From the NCBI RefSeq assembly GCF_038594945.1, contig NZ_JBCFYD010000002.1, positions 1,364,001 through 1,428,000 of the forward strand: 64,000 bases of DNA, read 5' to 3'. Both the position numbers and the translations under genes were made by a program. Shown here piece by piece: positions 30,036-37,814 of the stretch; position 1 is the first letter of the stretch; every line of letters starts with the position of its first letter. The notes under the pieces were generated by a model. That model did not search any database. It had not been told where the DNA came from and was given only the letters and a program-made list of their open reading frames with translations. The stretch is from Fodinibius sp. Rm-B-1B1-1 (GTDB lineage Bacteria > Bacteroidota > Rhodothermia > Balneolales > Balneolaceae).

Positions 30036-31127
30036 TTATTGATTAAACTTTTTCAATGTATAACTCCAACTTTCTTCCAATAGTGCACGTTGCTCACAGC
30101 TATAAAGATAAGGGGATCCCCAATCATTCAATAACACTAATCGAATGATATTATTTTTTACTTTTTTGTCGGATTTCATCGCTTCAATTAGTTCTTCGGC
30201 ATTAGCCGAAAGTGGAGACATCTGCTTTTTATACAACGCCAGGAAAGGAGAAAAACGTGTATCATCCACCGGATGATCTAATTGATCCGAGAAATAGGTA
30301 GCAGCAATCATCCCCACAAAAACCGCCTCTCCATGGGTAATGGCACCATACCCGCTGACCTTTTCTAAGGCATGACCAAAAGTGTGACCAAAATTAAGGT
30401 AGGCCCTCTTGCCCGCCTCAAGGGTATCTTCTTGTACAATATCAGATTTAATACGGGCACTCTCTTCTATCACATCCGCCCAACGCGATTTTGGCGTCAA
30501 CGGCTGATGCACCAATTCGTCCAATTCCCCAAATAGTTTGGGATTTCGAATAGCGGCATATTTCAAAATCTCAGCCATTCCCGTAATCCACTCCGATTCC
30601 TCCAGCGTCTCGAGAAAAGCGATATCTGCAAAAACAGCATCCGGCTGATAAAAACTACCAATTAAATTTTTACCTGTACTGTGATTAACCCCCGTTTTGC
30701 CACCAATCGAACTATCTACCATAGCCAGCAAGGTCGTTGGCACGTGAACCAGCGGCACACCGCGCAAAACGGTTGCGGCCACAAAACCAGCCAGATCTCC
30801 CGTTACTCCACCTCCGATGCCAATAATAGGCGTTGACCGCTCAAGACCAATTTCTAAAATCTCATTTACAAATCGATGCCACAACTTCACCGATTTCGAT
30901 GTTTCTCCCTGAGGCACCGTCAAAAAATGAACCTCATCAAAAAAGTCCATTAATGTTTTAACTCGCTCTTCATGCAGCTGGTACACATTTTCGTCGATAA
31001 TCACGAATGCTTTTGCTGATGGGTATCGCCCTTTGCAAAACGCCTTAAAATCTTCTCCTAAATGCTGTCCTACATAAATCTGATACTGCTGCTTCAGATC
31101 AATTCCGATATCAATAATGTTCGACAT
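30036..31127 (-). CDS. aroB: 3-dehydroquinate synthase
   Basis: Second step of the shikimate pathway: cyclises DAHP to 3-dehydroquinate using NAD+ and a divalent metal. It shows the family signature GIGGGVTGDLAGFVAATVLRG, then VHVPTTLLAMVDSSIGGKTG, and the metal-binding histidine motif YLNFGHTFGHALEK. 363 residues is normal. Its first 17 bases overlap the end of aroK, an aroK-aroB coupling also seen in other bacteria. Confidence 0.97.
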   Translation of the reverse strand: MSNIIDIGIDLKQQYQIYVGQHLGEDFKAFCKGRYPSAKAFVIIDENVYQLHEERVKTLMDFFDEVHFLTVPQGETSKSVKLWHRFVNEILEIGLERSTPIIGIGGGVTGDLAGFVAATVLRGVPLVHVPTTLLAMVDSSIGGKTGVNHSTGKNLIGSFYQPDAVFADIAFLETLEESEWITGMAEILKYAAIRNPKLFGELDELVHQPLTPKSRWADVIEESARIKSDIVQEDTLEAGKRAYLNFGHTFGHALEKVSGYGAITHGEAVFVGMIAATYFSDQLDHPVDDTRFSPFLALYKKQMSPLSANAEELIEAMKSDKKVKNNIIRLVLLNDWGSPYLYSCEQRALLEESWSYTLKKFNQ

Positions 31128-31671
31128 GATTTCTAATCTTATTCAACAACTGTTTTATAATCTGTTTCACCGGCTCACTGCCGTCGTTTTCAACCGTAAT
31201 GACCGCCTGTTTGTATAACGGCAATCGTTCTTCATACAGCGCCGTCAACTCGGTTTGTAATGTTTCTTTACTTTTGGAATTTCCTTGCTCGTCGAGCAAA
31301 AGCGGGCGATTCTCATCCGCGGATATGCGCTCTAAAATAACAGAAATAGGTGTCTCAATAAAAACAAGCAACCCATTTAATTTGATGTGATCAACCATGT
31401 GCTGATTGTGCAGGCTGCCCCCACCCAGCGAAACTACGCCCTCAAACTCGCGGACCACTTCTAAAATAGCCTGCCGTTCCAGCGTACGAAACCCTGCTTC
31501 GCCCTCCTGCTCGAAAATTTCGGGGATAGCATGGCCAGCCTTTTCTTCGATACGATCATCTAAATCCAAATAATTGCACTCCAAGCTCTCAGCTAACTGT
31601 CGACCAATAACCGACTTGCCAGCACCCATAAATCCACATAAAAAAATACGTCCAGGTAAATTCGATATCAT
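31111..31671 (-). CDS. aroK: Shikimate kinase
   Basis: Phosphorylates shikimate at the 3-hydroxyl with ATP. The P-loop GFMGAGKSVIGRQLAE lies near the N-terminus, followed by YLDLDDRIEEKAGHAIPEIF (Asp for substrate), FRTLERQAI (Arg for shikimate) and SLGGGSLHN. The LID region RPLLLDEQGN is present. I use the ATG at 31671 (186 residues, starts MISNLPGRIFLCGF); a TTG two codons upstream is possible. It heads the aroK-aroB-tamB-rnr-barrel run. Confidence 0.96.
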   Translation of the reverse strand: MISNLPGRIFLCGFMGAGKSVIGRQLAESLECNYLDLDDRIEEKAGHAIPEIFEQEGEAGFRTLERQAILEVVREFEGVVSLGGGSLHNQHMVDHIKLNGLLVFIETPISVILERISADENRPLLLDEQGNSKSKETLQTELTALYEERLPLYKQAVITVENDGSEPVKQIIKQLLNKIRNHVEHY

Positions 31672-31690
31672 GTTCAAGATTTAAGTAAAG

Positions 31691-31822
31691 TGTCATTCTG
31701 AACTTGTGTTACGAAGCCTTGGCATAGTAATACTTGTTTCAGAATCTGCTAATTAAAATAATTCTTAAAGACCCTGAAATAAATTCAGGGTGATATACTG
31801 CTTTTGCTAAAGTGTATCACTC
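31691..31822. repeat. Structured intergenic repeat with three nested inverted repeats
   Basis: The aroK-rqcH gap contains TCATTCTGAACTTG (31693-31706) facing CTTGTTTCAGAATC (31733-31746). It also has a perfect stem CCCTGAA-ATAAA-TTCAGGG (31772-31790) and GTGATATAC (31790-31798) facing GTGTATCAC (31812-31820). The look is that of an interspersed palindromic element rather than of a single terminator. Whether it recurs elsewhere in the genome cannot be tested here. Confidence 0.5.
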
Positions 31823-31845
31823 CTCATTTTATATCAATAGCACTA

Positions 31846-33432
31846 TCACTGTTTGGGTTTCATTGGCGGCACCATTTCCACTTCCTCGCGCTCTACCACT
31901 ACAGCTCCCGGGGCAGCTCCTTTAGGCTTGCGGACGTACTTCACTTTCGTATACATCACTGGGGCCGATTGCATTCCTTTGGCCTTCGAAAAATACGCCG
32001 CATAGCTGGCCGCCTTCAGCAAGACATGCTGTGGGGGATAATCCTTCCGATTCCCCATCCGAATAACCACATGCGATCCCCCCACCCCTCTGGCATGCAG
32101 CCAGATATCTTCTTTATGTGCATGGCTCGTCAACTTATCATTACTTTTGGCATTTTTTCCGATCCAGATTTCAAACTTGCCTTCCTTGTATTTTCTGAAT
32201 GGCGATGTAGCCTGATTATCGTCATTGCTGCCATAACCAAACTCTTCGAGGGTATTGATATTATTTTTAATCCAGCTATCCATATCCGGCAGATGATCGA
32301 TCCTTTCGATCTCCGCTAATAACTCTTTAATCTGTCCCAATTCCCTTTTTACTTTTGGAAGCCGCTGCTTAGCATGTTCATACGACTTTTTTGCATCCTT
32401 CGACTTTTCGTAATAATACTCTGCATTCTCGGGAATCGATTTATCTTCCTTCAGCGGGATGGTAATCTGCTCATTACCTTCATAAAAATCCTCAATAGTA
32501 ATTTCAGTAGTCCCATCGTGCAGTTTTTCGTGCGCGTGAGCCATCAATAGATGACCATATTTTTCATACTCCTCCGACCGTTCTAAACTTTTATCAGCCT
32601 GTTGCAGCTGTTCGATCAAAGATTCCTTCTGGGATTCACTCCGCTCCAAAAACTGGACAACTTCTTCCTTCTTTTCATGCAGGCGCCGCAAATGAACGGC
32701 ATTTTTATACCCGAAGGCCACACAGTCGTTCACTTCGGTACACTCTTTTTCACTTTCAATATCGAGCCACTCCTTCGACCATAAACAAAAATCACCGGTC
32801 TTCAGTACACGTGGATGGGGATCTTCCAATAGCGCTTCCGAAACTTCGTCCGTAAATTTCTTTACCTCTTCGGGGCTCATCTCATCCACATCATGCTGCT
32901 CTATTAAATATGGCAGTAAATTTCGCGGCAATAGTGGATTGGCTTCCGTCATCTGGTTCTTTGCCGATCGCCGGGGACTCAGTTCCTCTAAAAATTCAGG
33001 CGCCTCCGGTTCAGGCGGCTGCTCCCCTTTCACCTCACCGGGATTTTTAAACGCATCAACAATCACCCCATCCTCAACTAAAAACACATTAGGGTTTCCA
33101 CTGAAAAGTTTGAAGAGCAAATGCTGACCGTTATCAAAATAGATAGAAACCAACCGATCCTTATCAGCCAATCGCATATCAATAATTTCTTGTCCCTCAA
33201 GCCCTTCAAAAAAATCAATGACATTACTTTTTTTGGGAGGTCGATAGAAATCCAAAAACAAAACAGTTTCGCGCGGATTCGCACTAAATATTAACCGCGA
33301 TGTCTCGTTGTTATCCGTCACATAAATATGGAGAACGTCTTTGTGAGGAGAAATAGCAAAGTCAAAAAATGAACCCTCAATTTTTTCTTTTATCTCACGG
33401 TTTAAATATATTAGTGTATAAAAGTTGTTCAT
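31846..33432 (-). CDS. rqcH: NFACT-family ribosome quality-control protein (RqcH/Rqc2 homologue)
   Basis: Binds stalled 50S subunits carrying peptidyl-tRNA and drives addition of alanine tails that mark the nascent chain for degradation. The NFACT-N domain (1-180) keeps the Asp92-Arg93 pair (LADKDRLVSIYF), which in studied RqcH proteins is needed for tRNA-dependent tailing. A central helical coiled coil (about 240-400, with LERSESQKESLIEQLQQADK) follows. The NFACT-R domain at about 405-510 contains WIGKNAKSNDKLTSHAHKED and IWLHARGVGGSHVVIRMG. 528 residues, slightly shorter than B. subtilis RqcH. It is divergent from the unknown gene at 33486. Confidence 0.92.
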   Translation of the reverse strand: MNNFYTLIYLNREIKEKIEGSFFDFAISPHKDVLHIYVTDNNETSRLIFSANPRETVLFLDFYRPPKKSNVIDFFEGLEGQEIIDMRLADKDRLVSIYFDNGQHLLFKLFSGNPNVFLVEDGVIVDAFKNPGEVKGEQPPEPEAPEFLEELSPRRSAKNQMTEANPLLPRNLLPYLIEQHDVDEMSPEEVKKFTDEVSEALLEDPHPRVLKTGDFCLWSKEWLDIESEKECTEVNDCVAFGYKNAVHLRRLHEKKEEVVQFLERSESQKESLIEQLQQADKSLERSEEYEKYGHLLMAHAHEKLHDGTTEITIEDFYEGNEQITIPLKEDKSIPENAEYYYEKSKDAKKSYEHAKQRLPKVKRELGQIKELLAEIERIDHLPDMDSWIKNNINTLEEFGYGSNDDNQATSPFRKYKEGKFEIWIGKNAKSNDKLTSHAHKEDIWLHARGVGGSHVVIRMGNRKDYPPQHVLLKAASYAAYFSKAKGMQSAPVMYTKVKYVRKPKGAAPGAVVVEREEVEMVPPMKPKQ

Positions 33433-33485
33433 GCTTTAAAGAGACGTTCTTAAAACAAAAAATTTAAACTTAACAAGTTGGACGA

Positions 33486-34136
33486 ATGACATATCCGATT
33501 TTCAACTCTGTAGTGAACCGGATAGAAAGTGACTTAATAAAGAGAGACTTTACCATAAATACCTTTCGAACTTGGAATGAAGATAGAATAAATGCAACGG
33601 GACTGGAAATTGAATTTGATCTTCGTCCCAAGTCGGATTTCCTTAAGGCACTATCTATAAATTTTGACTGGGATCGATTCCGTGAAACTGTACTTGCCAA
33701 ACAACTTAAGGGGATGGAAGAACATCCTTTTTTGCAAGAAGATAAAATGGTAAGCACCTCCATATCACCGGCTATCGATATTGAGATTACGTGGTTGTTC
33801 AATGAAAAATCGCCTCAGTCAGGATTAGCAGCCCAAAACGGACATCATCGCCTGGAAGAGGCCAGCCAATGGATGGAAGATATTAGCAAAGAAGTTAATG
33901 AGCTCTTGGCAGATGATGATATTATCACCCGCTGGCACATTGAAGTGGAAGGATCAGAAAGTGGAAAATATTTATCGGCTGTAAATCTAATTTCTTACTT
34001 CCAATATACGTTAGAAGATATGAACAGTCTTAACGACGTCCATGAATTTGTGAGCCGATGCCTGCAAGAACTGTTAGTAAAATCAAACCGAGTACTCCAG
34101 ATAGCTGACCAGACGTTAGAATCTCAGGCTGCTTGA
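33486..34136 (+). CDS. Protein of unknown function, 216 residues
   Basis: I do not recognise a family. The protein is acidic, soluble and without a signal peptide. Notable stretches are NAVNRIE-like N-terminal helices, FDLRPKSDFLKALSINFDWDR in the first third, ISPAIDIEITWLFNEK in the middle, and a helical C-terminal half (LISYFQYTLEDMNSLNDV). The order suggests an alternating alpha/beta protein. It is divergently transcribed from rqcH across a 53-base gap, so a shared regulatory region is possible. It ends at a strong bidirectional terminator. Confidence 0.75.
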   Translation: MTYPIFNSVVNRIESDLIKRDFTINTFRTWNEDRINATGLEIEFDLRPKSDFLKALSINFDWDRFRETVLAKQLKGMEEHPFLQEDKMVSTSISPAIDIEITWLFNEKSPQSGLAAQNGHHRLEEASQWMEDISKEVNELLADDDIITRWHIEVEGSESGKYLSAVNLISYFQYTLEDMNSLNDVHEFVSRCLQELLVKSNRVLQIADQTLESQAA

Positions 34137-34160
34137 TATCTTTCTGTAACCTTACTCAAT

Positions 34161-34193
34161 AAAAAAGCCTTCAGTTTGTGCTGAAGGCTTTTT
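34161..34193. terminator. Bidirectional intrinsic terminator
   Basis: AAAAAAGCCTTCAG and CTGAAGGCTTTTT form a perfect stem around a TTTGTG loop, with an A-run before and T-run after. It separates the plus-strand unknown gene from the minus-strand 29-codon gene. Confidence 0.9.
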
Positions 34194-34213
34194 CTAAAAT
34201 GGTACTAATCGCG

Positions 34214-34303
34214 CTACTTCTTTTTATGACGATTTTTGCGCAATCGTTTTTTTCGTTTGTGCTTAGCAATCTTTGATCGTTTCCTTTTCTTTCCGCTTGG
34301 CAT
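34214..34303 (-). CDS. 29-residue basic peptide, COX24/AURKAIP1-type (likely ribosome-associated)
   Basis: A very short ORF read on the minus strand: ATG at 34303, stop TAG at 34214. The peptide begins MPSGKKRKRSKIAKHKRKK and ends RLRKNRHKKK; 18 of 29 residues are Lys or Arg. This matches the tiny AURKAIP1/COX24-domain proteins annotated in many Bacteroidota genomes. The mitochondrial relative (mS38) is a small-subunit ribosomal protein, so a ribosomal role is likely by family knowledge. An AGGTGA Shine-Dalgarno-like sequence precedes the ATG by a few bases. It lies downstream of the HU-family gene on the same strand. Genes this short are easily missed by automated callers. Confidence 0.85.
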   Translation of the reverse strand: MPSGKKRKRSKIAKHKRKKRLRKNRHKKK

Positions 34304-34429
34304 AACAGTCACCTGCTTATTTAAAATTCTTGATACTAACTAAAAGTATCTGGGATAATAGTATTAACCCGGAAAGATACAATCATTCCGAACATAAAAC
34401 CTGAAAATTTTCTACTCTCGCGTTAGAGT

Positions 34430-34729
34430 TTACTCATCTTCATCTTCCATTATAGATTCATTAACCGATTCCTTAAAATCTTTCGACATTTTTAGAACCG
34501 GCACATATTGCTCGGGGACAATAACTTCTTCATTCGTTTTTGGGTTACGCGCTACACGCTGAGCTCTTTTAACGACCTTAAATGTTCCAAATCCTCGTAA
34601 TTCAATATGTTCTCCTCTCTCCATGGCATCAATCACTGTTTCCATAAAACCGTTCACAACAGCCTCGGTTTCAACCTTCGTAAGTCCCGTTGAAGATGCA
34701 ATCACATCAACAATATCTGCTTTTGTCAT
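34430..34729 (-). CDS. HU/IHF-family DNA-binding protein
   Basis: A small dimeric nucleoid protein that bends DNA. It starts MTKADIVDVIASSTGLTK, has the core GFGTFKVVKRAQRVARNPKTN that forms the DNA-binding arm (RNPKTNE motif), and finishes with KMSKDFKESVNESI and an acidic tail EDEDE. The 99 residues are slightly longer than E. coli HU because of that acidic tail. A GGTGAGG sequence lies shortly before the ATG. The upstream region has nested palindromes (34779-34800). HU and IHF subunits cannot be told apart from sequence alone here. Confidence 0.94.
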   Translation of the reverse strand: MTKADIVDVIASSTGLTKVETEAVVNGFMETVIDAMERGEHIELRGFGTFKVVKRAQRVARNPKTNEEVIVPEQYVPVLKMSKDFKESVNESIMEDEDE

Positions 34730-34778
34730 AAAACCTCACCTTTTTATTTGCAATCACAATTAACCATTGAATCTGCTA

Positions 34779-34800
34779 AATGTAAGTACATTAGTACATT
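34779..34800. promoter_or_regulatory. Nested palindromes upstream of the HU/IHF gene
   Basis: The 22-base block contains three near-repeats of TGTAC/TACAT in alternating orientation (AATGTA-AG-TACATT, then TAGTACATT). It is 50-70 bases upstream of the HU-family start, in a spacing suited to a promoter-proximal site. An autoregulatory site is possible but unproven. Confidence 0.25.
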
Positions 34801-34946
34801 GGAAGAAAAACTCTTCTATATCATTTTAACGTTTTTTAATGGTTTGTCATAGCAGATTATCAATTAAACTTAAAAAATTCGGAAATCTTTTTATACATTC
34901 CGCCTGATTGTTTCTCAAAATAACCGAAGAATACTTTTTATCGCAC

Positions 34947-36617
34947 ATGGAGACATTTGATCAAATTATAAGTTGGCTTGTAGATATCATCTGGAATTGG
35001 CCGGAGACTTTTCCGGCGATGGTGGCAATACTGCTTGCCTTTGGATTATTTATTACCCTCAGGCTTGGTTTTATTCAAATCCGAAAGTTTAGTCACGGAT
35101 TAAAAGTTGTAACGGGCTTTTATGACGATCCGGAAGACGAGGGAGACATCAACCACTTTCAAGCTTTGACAACAGCTCTCTCCGCAACTGTTGGTATCGG
35201 TAATATTGCGGGTGTGGCATTAGCTATTCACTACGGTGGACCCGGTGCACTTTTTTGGATGTGGGTTACTGCAGTTTTTGGGATGGCTATAAAATATACC
35301 GAGGTTACCCTTGCCCAGGAATATCGCGGCACTAATCCCGATGGCAGTGTTTCCGGCGGCCCCATGTATTATATTGAAAAAGGCTTAGGAGATAACTGGA
35401 AATGGTTAGCAGTAGCATTCGCTATTTCAGCAGCTATTTGTGCATTCCTTACTGGTAATGCGGTACAAGCAAATACCGTTGCCGATGTTATGAAAACAGA
35501 TTTTCAAATTCCCGTTTGGATTACCGGGCTTGTTACCGCGAGTTTAGTTGCAGCTGTAGTTCTTGGTGGTATTAAACGGATTGGTAAAGTAACCTCCCGC
35601 CTTGTCCCTTTTATGGGAATTCTCTATGTGTTGGGAGCTTTGGTAATTTTGCTGATCAACTATCAGGATGTCATTCCAGCATTAACAGCTATTGTAAGCA
35701 ACGCCTTTAATCCACAAGCCGGCGCGCTGGGAGTTGGCTCGGGAGCCATCATCTTTACATTAAGCTATGGAGTACAGCGTGGATTATTCTCGAACGAAGC
35801 CGGCCAGGGTTCTGCCCCTATCGCCCACTCTGCTGCTAAAACTGACCAACCCGTCCGCGAAGGTGTTGTTGCACTCCTTGAACCTTTTATTGATACTCTC
35901 GTCATTTGTACGATGACAGGATTGGTTATTATTTCTACCGGCGCTTGGGATATGCAGCACAAGTCTTCTATTGATCCCACTGCTGATATCGTAACGTATA
36001 CCTATTCCGCTGAGGCCATAGATGGAGATCAAGCAGATGGAGCACCCGTTATTTACTTCGAAGACGGGCTGCCCACCAATGGTGAAATGACCCACTACGA
36101 AGCCCCGGTCGATACCATGTATACCGATGAATCCTATGCAACACCTTTCAATGGCCGTATTACACTTACTCCACAATCAAATGGCGATGGATATCGTGGC
36201 GTAACGGTGTACACCAATAACGATCAACAATTATCGAGCCTTTATGGAGGTGTTGTCCAAAACGGAGCACCGCTCACAGCTGCAGCCTTTGAACGCGGAC
36301 TCGCTCCGCTTATTCCGGGCGGTGGTTATCTCGTAACTTTCGCGGTATTACTGTTTGCTATTTCAACATCTATCAGTTGGAGTTACTATGGCGATCGTGC
36401 GGCACAATATCTCTTCGGATTTGAGTCCATTTTCTGGTATCGATTGGCCTTTGTGGGCATGCACTTTTTTGGTGCCGTCGTCACACTAACGACCATCTGG
36501 GCGTTTGGTGATGTGATGCTTGGCCTAATGGCATTCTTCAATATTATTGCGTTGTTTGCACTATCTGGTGTAGCGTATAGAATTACCAAGAAGTACTTCG
36601 AAAATCCGGACGTATAA
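34947..36617 (+). CDS. AGCS-family sodium:alanine/glycine symporter with periplasm-side insert
   Basis: An inner-membrane carrier importing alanine or glycine with sodium. Family motifs are visible: FQALTTALSATVGIGNIAGVALAI near the first helices, GGPMYYIEKGLG, FSNEAGQGSAPIAHSAAKTDQPVREG, and the C-terminal ISTSISWSYYGDRAAQYLFG. I use ATG at 34947 (556 residues); the frame opens further to a TTG at 34908. It carries an extra segment of about 100 residues (bases about 35965-36255), hydrophilic and beta-rich (DGAPVIYFEDGLPTNGEM, FNGRITLTPQSNGDGYRG), between two membrane helices. Most AGCS proteins lack it. The substrate is inferred from the family. Confidence 0.92.
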   Translation: METFDQIISWLVDIIWNWPETFPAMVAILLAFGLFITLRLGFIQIRKFSHGLKVVTGFYDDPEDEGDINHFQALTTALSATVGIGNIAGVALAIHYGGPGALFWMWVTAVFGMAIKYTEVTLAQEYRGTNPDGSVSGGPMYYIEKGLGDNWKWLAVAFAISAAICAFLTGNAVQANTVADVMKTDFQIPVWITGLVTASLVAAVVLGGIKRIGKVTSRLVPFMGILYVLGALVILLINYQDVIPALTAIVSNAFNPQAGALGVGSGAIIFTLSYGVQRGLFSNEAGQGSAPIAHSAAKTDQPVREGVVALLEPFIDTLVICTMTGLVIISTGAWDMQHKSSIDPTADIVTYTYSAEAIDGDQADGAPVIYFEDGLPTNGEMTHYEAPVDTMYTDESYATPFNGRITLTPQSNGDGYRGVTVYTNNDQQLSSLYGGVVQNGAPLTAAAFERGLAPLIPGGGYLVTFAVLLFAISTSISWSYYGDRAAQYLFGFESIFWYRLAFVGMHFFGAVVTLTTIWAFGDVMLGLMAFFNIIALFALSGVAYRITKKYFENPDV

Positions 36618-36628
36618 CCCAAACTGTT

Positions 36629-37264
36629 ATGTCTGATTTCAAGAACGTAACACTCGTAAAGCATCCCGTAGTTAACCGCGACTTAACGATTCTGCGGGAT
36701 GTAAATACGAACATTTCCGAATTTAGGGCAGCCATCAAACGTATAGCCATGATTCTGGCATATCATGCTTTGAAGGAACTGCCCCAAAAAACATTCGAAG
36801 TCGAAACCCCTATCAAAAAGACAACAGGCTACGATATTGATCAGGGCGTTATGGTTGTCCCTATTCTCCGTGCCGGACTTAGTCTTTCTGATGCTTTGCT
36901 TCAATTTATTCCCGACGCGCGGGTCGGCCATCTTGGGATGGAGCGAGACGAGACAACACACCAACCCGTCGACTATTACTCTAACATCCCTGACGGCGTC
37001 GAAAATGATATGGTGCTGGTTGTCGATCCCATGCTGGCAACGGGTGGCAGTGCCCATGATGCACTCTCCTTTTTAGAGGATCAGGGCGCACAACATCTGC
37101 GTTTTGTATCGTTAATATGTGCACCGGAAGGCTTACAAAAACTGGAGCAAGAACATCCCCAGGTACATACCATTACAGCTGCCATTGACAGTCACTTAAA
37201 TGATGACGCCTTTATTGTACCGGGGTTAGGTGATGCGGGTGACCGATATTTTGGAACAACATAA
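36629..37264 (+). CDS. upp: Uracil phosphoribosyltransferase
   Basis: Salvages uracil to UMP using PRPP. The PRPP loop is VVDPMLATGGSAHDAL and the uracil-binding C-terminal region is FIVPGLGDAGDRYFGTT, both standard. YDIDQGVMVVPILRAGLSLSDAL matches the flexible-loop region of the family. 211 residues is normal. It lies 11 bases after the symporter gene and overlaps the start of lptC by about 30 bases, so the four genes 34947-39296 may form one transcript. Confidence 0.96.
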   Translation: MSDFKNVTLVKHPVVNRDLTILRDVNTNISEFRAAIKRIAMILAYHALKELPQKTFEVETPIKKTTGYDIDQGVMVVPILRAGLSLSDALLQFIPDARVGHLGMERDETTHQPVDYYSNIPDGVENDMVLVVDPMLATGGSAHDALSFLEDQGAQHLRFVSLICAPEGLQKLEQEHPQVHTITAAIDSHLNDDAFIVPGLGDAGDRYFGTT

Positions 37265-37814
37265 ATCACTTTTCCTTTTTGTCATTACACTTGGCCTTGT
37301 CTTAGGATTGGCTTCCTGTGGAGAACTTTCTGAACAGGAGTCCCAAAAGGTTGATGAAGCTCTCCGCGATTCTCTTACCTCCTCTACCGAAACCTGGGAT
37401 GTTGATATGGAAATTATGGAAGACGGGCTTAAAAAAGTACGCCTTTGGGGATCATATGCAGCTACTTTTACGGATGGTGATCGTAATGAAACTAAAATAA
37501 AAGGTCCTGTCACCATCCACGTATTTGATTCTGTAGGAACTACCAAGACAAAAGTTTTTTCTAATCGCGCGGTTTATAAACCGGACGATGCTGTCTTTGA
37601 ACTTTTTGGAAATGTTGAAGTTGAAACACGCGACAACCGGTATCTAAATTCAGAATATTTGGAATGGAATCAATCCGATAACACCATCAATACGCCAAAA
37701 TTCGTTATTATAAAAACACCCAGCGACAGTATTGCCGGTACCGGTTTCAAGGGTGATACCGACTTAGTCGACTACACCATCAAAGAACCTAAGGGCCGCG
37801 TAATTGTAGATTAA
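37233..37814 (+). CDS. lptC: LPS export protein LptC, lipoprotein form
   Basis: A periplasmic component that accepts LPS from LptB2FG and passes it on. The N-terminus looks like a lipoprotein signal (FLFVITLGLVLGLASC), which differs from the bitopic helix anchor of E. coli LptC. The beta-jellyroll follows: VRLWGSYAATFTDG, KTKVFSNRAVYKPDDAVFELFGNVEVETRDN and YLNSEYLEWNQSDNTINT. ATG at 37233 (193 residues); GTG at 37230 or 37239 are alternatives. It is directly followed by the OstA-like gene with no gap. Confidence 0.88.
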   Translation: MRVTDILEQHKSLFLFVITLGLVLGLASCGELSEQESQKVDEALRDSLTSSTETWDVDMEIMEDGLKKVRLWGSYAATFTDGDRNETKIKGPVTIHVFDSVGTTKTKVFSNRAVYKPDDAVFELFGNVEVETRDNRYLNSEYLEWNQSDNTINTPKFVIIKTPSDSIAGTGFKGDTDLVDYTIKEPKGRVIVD

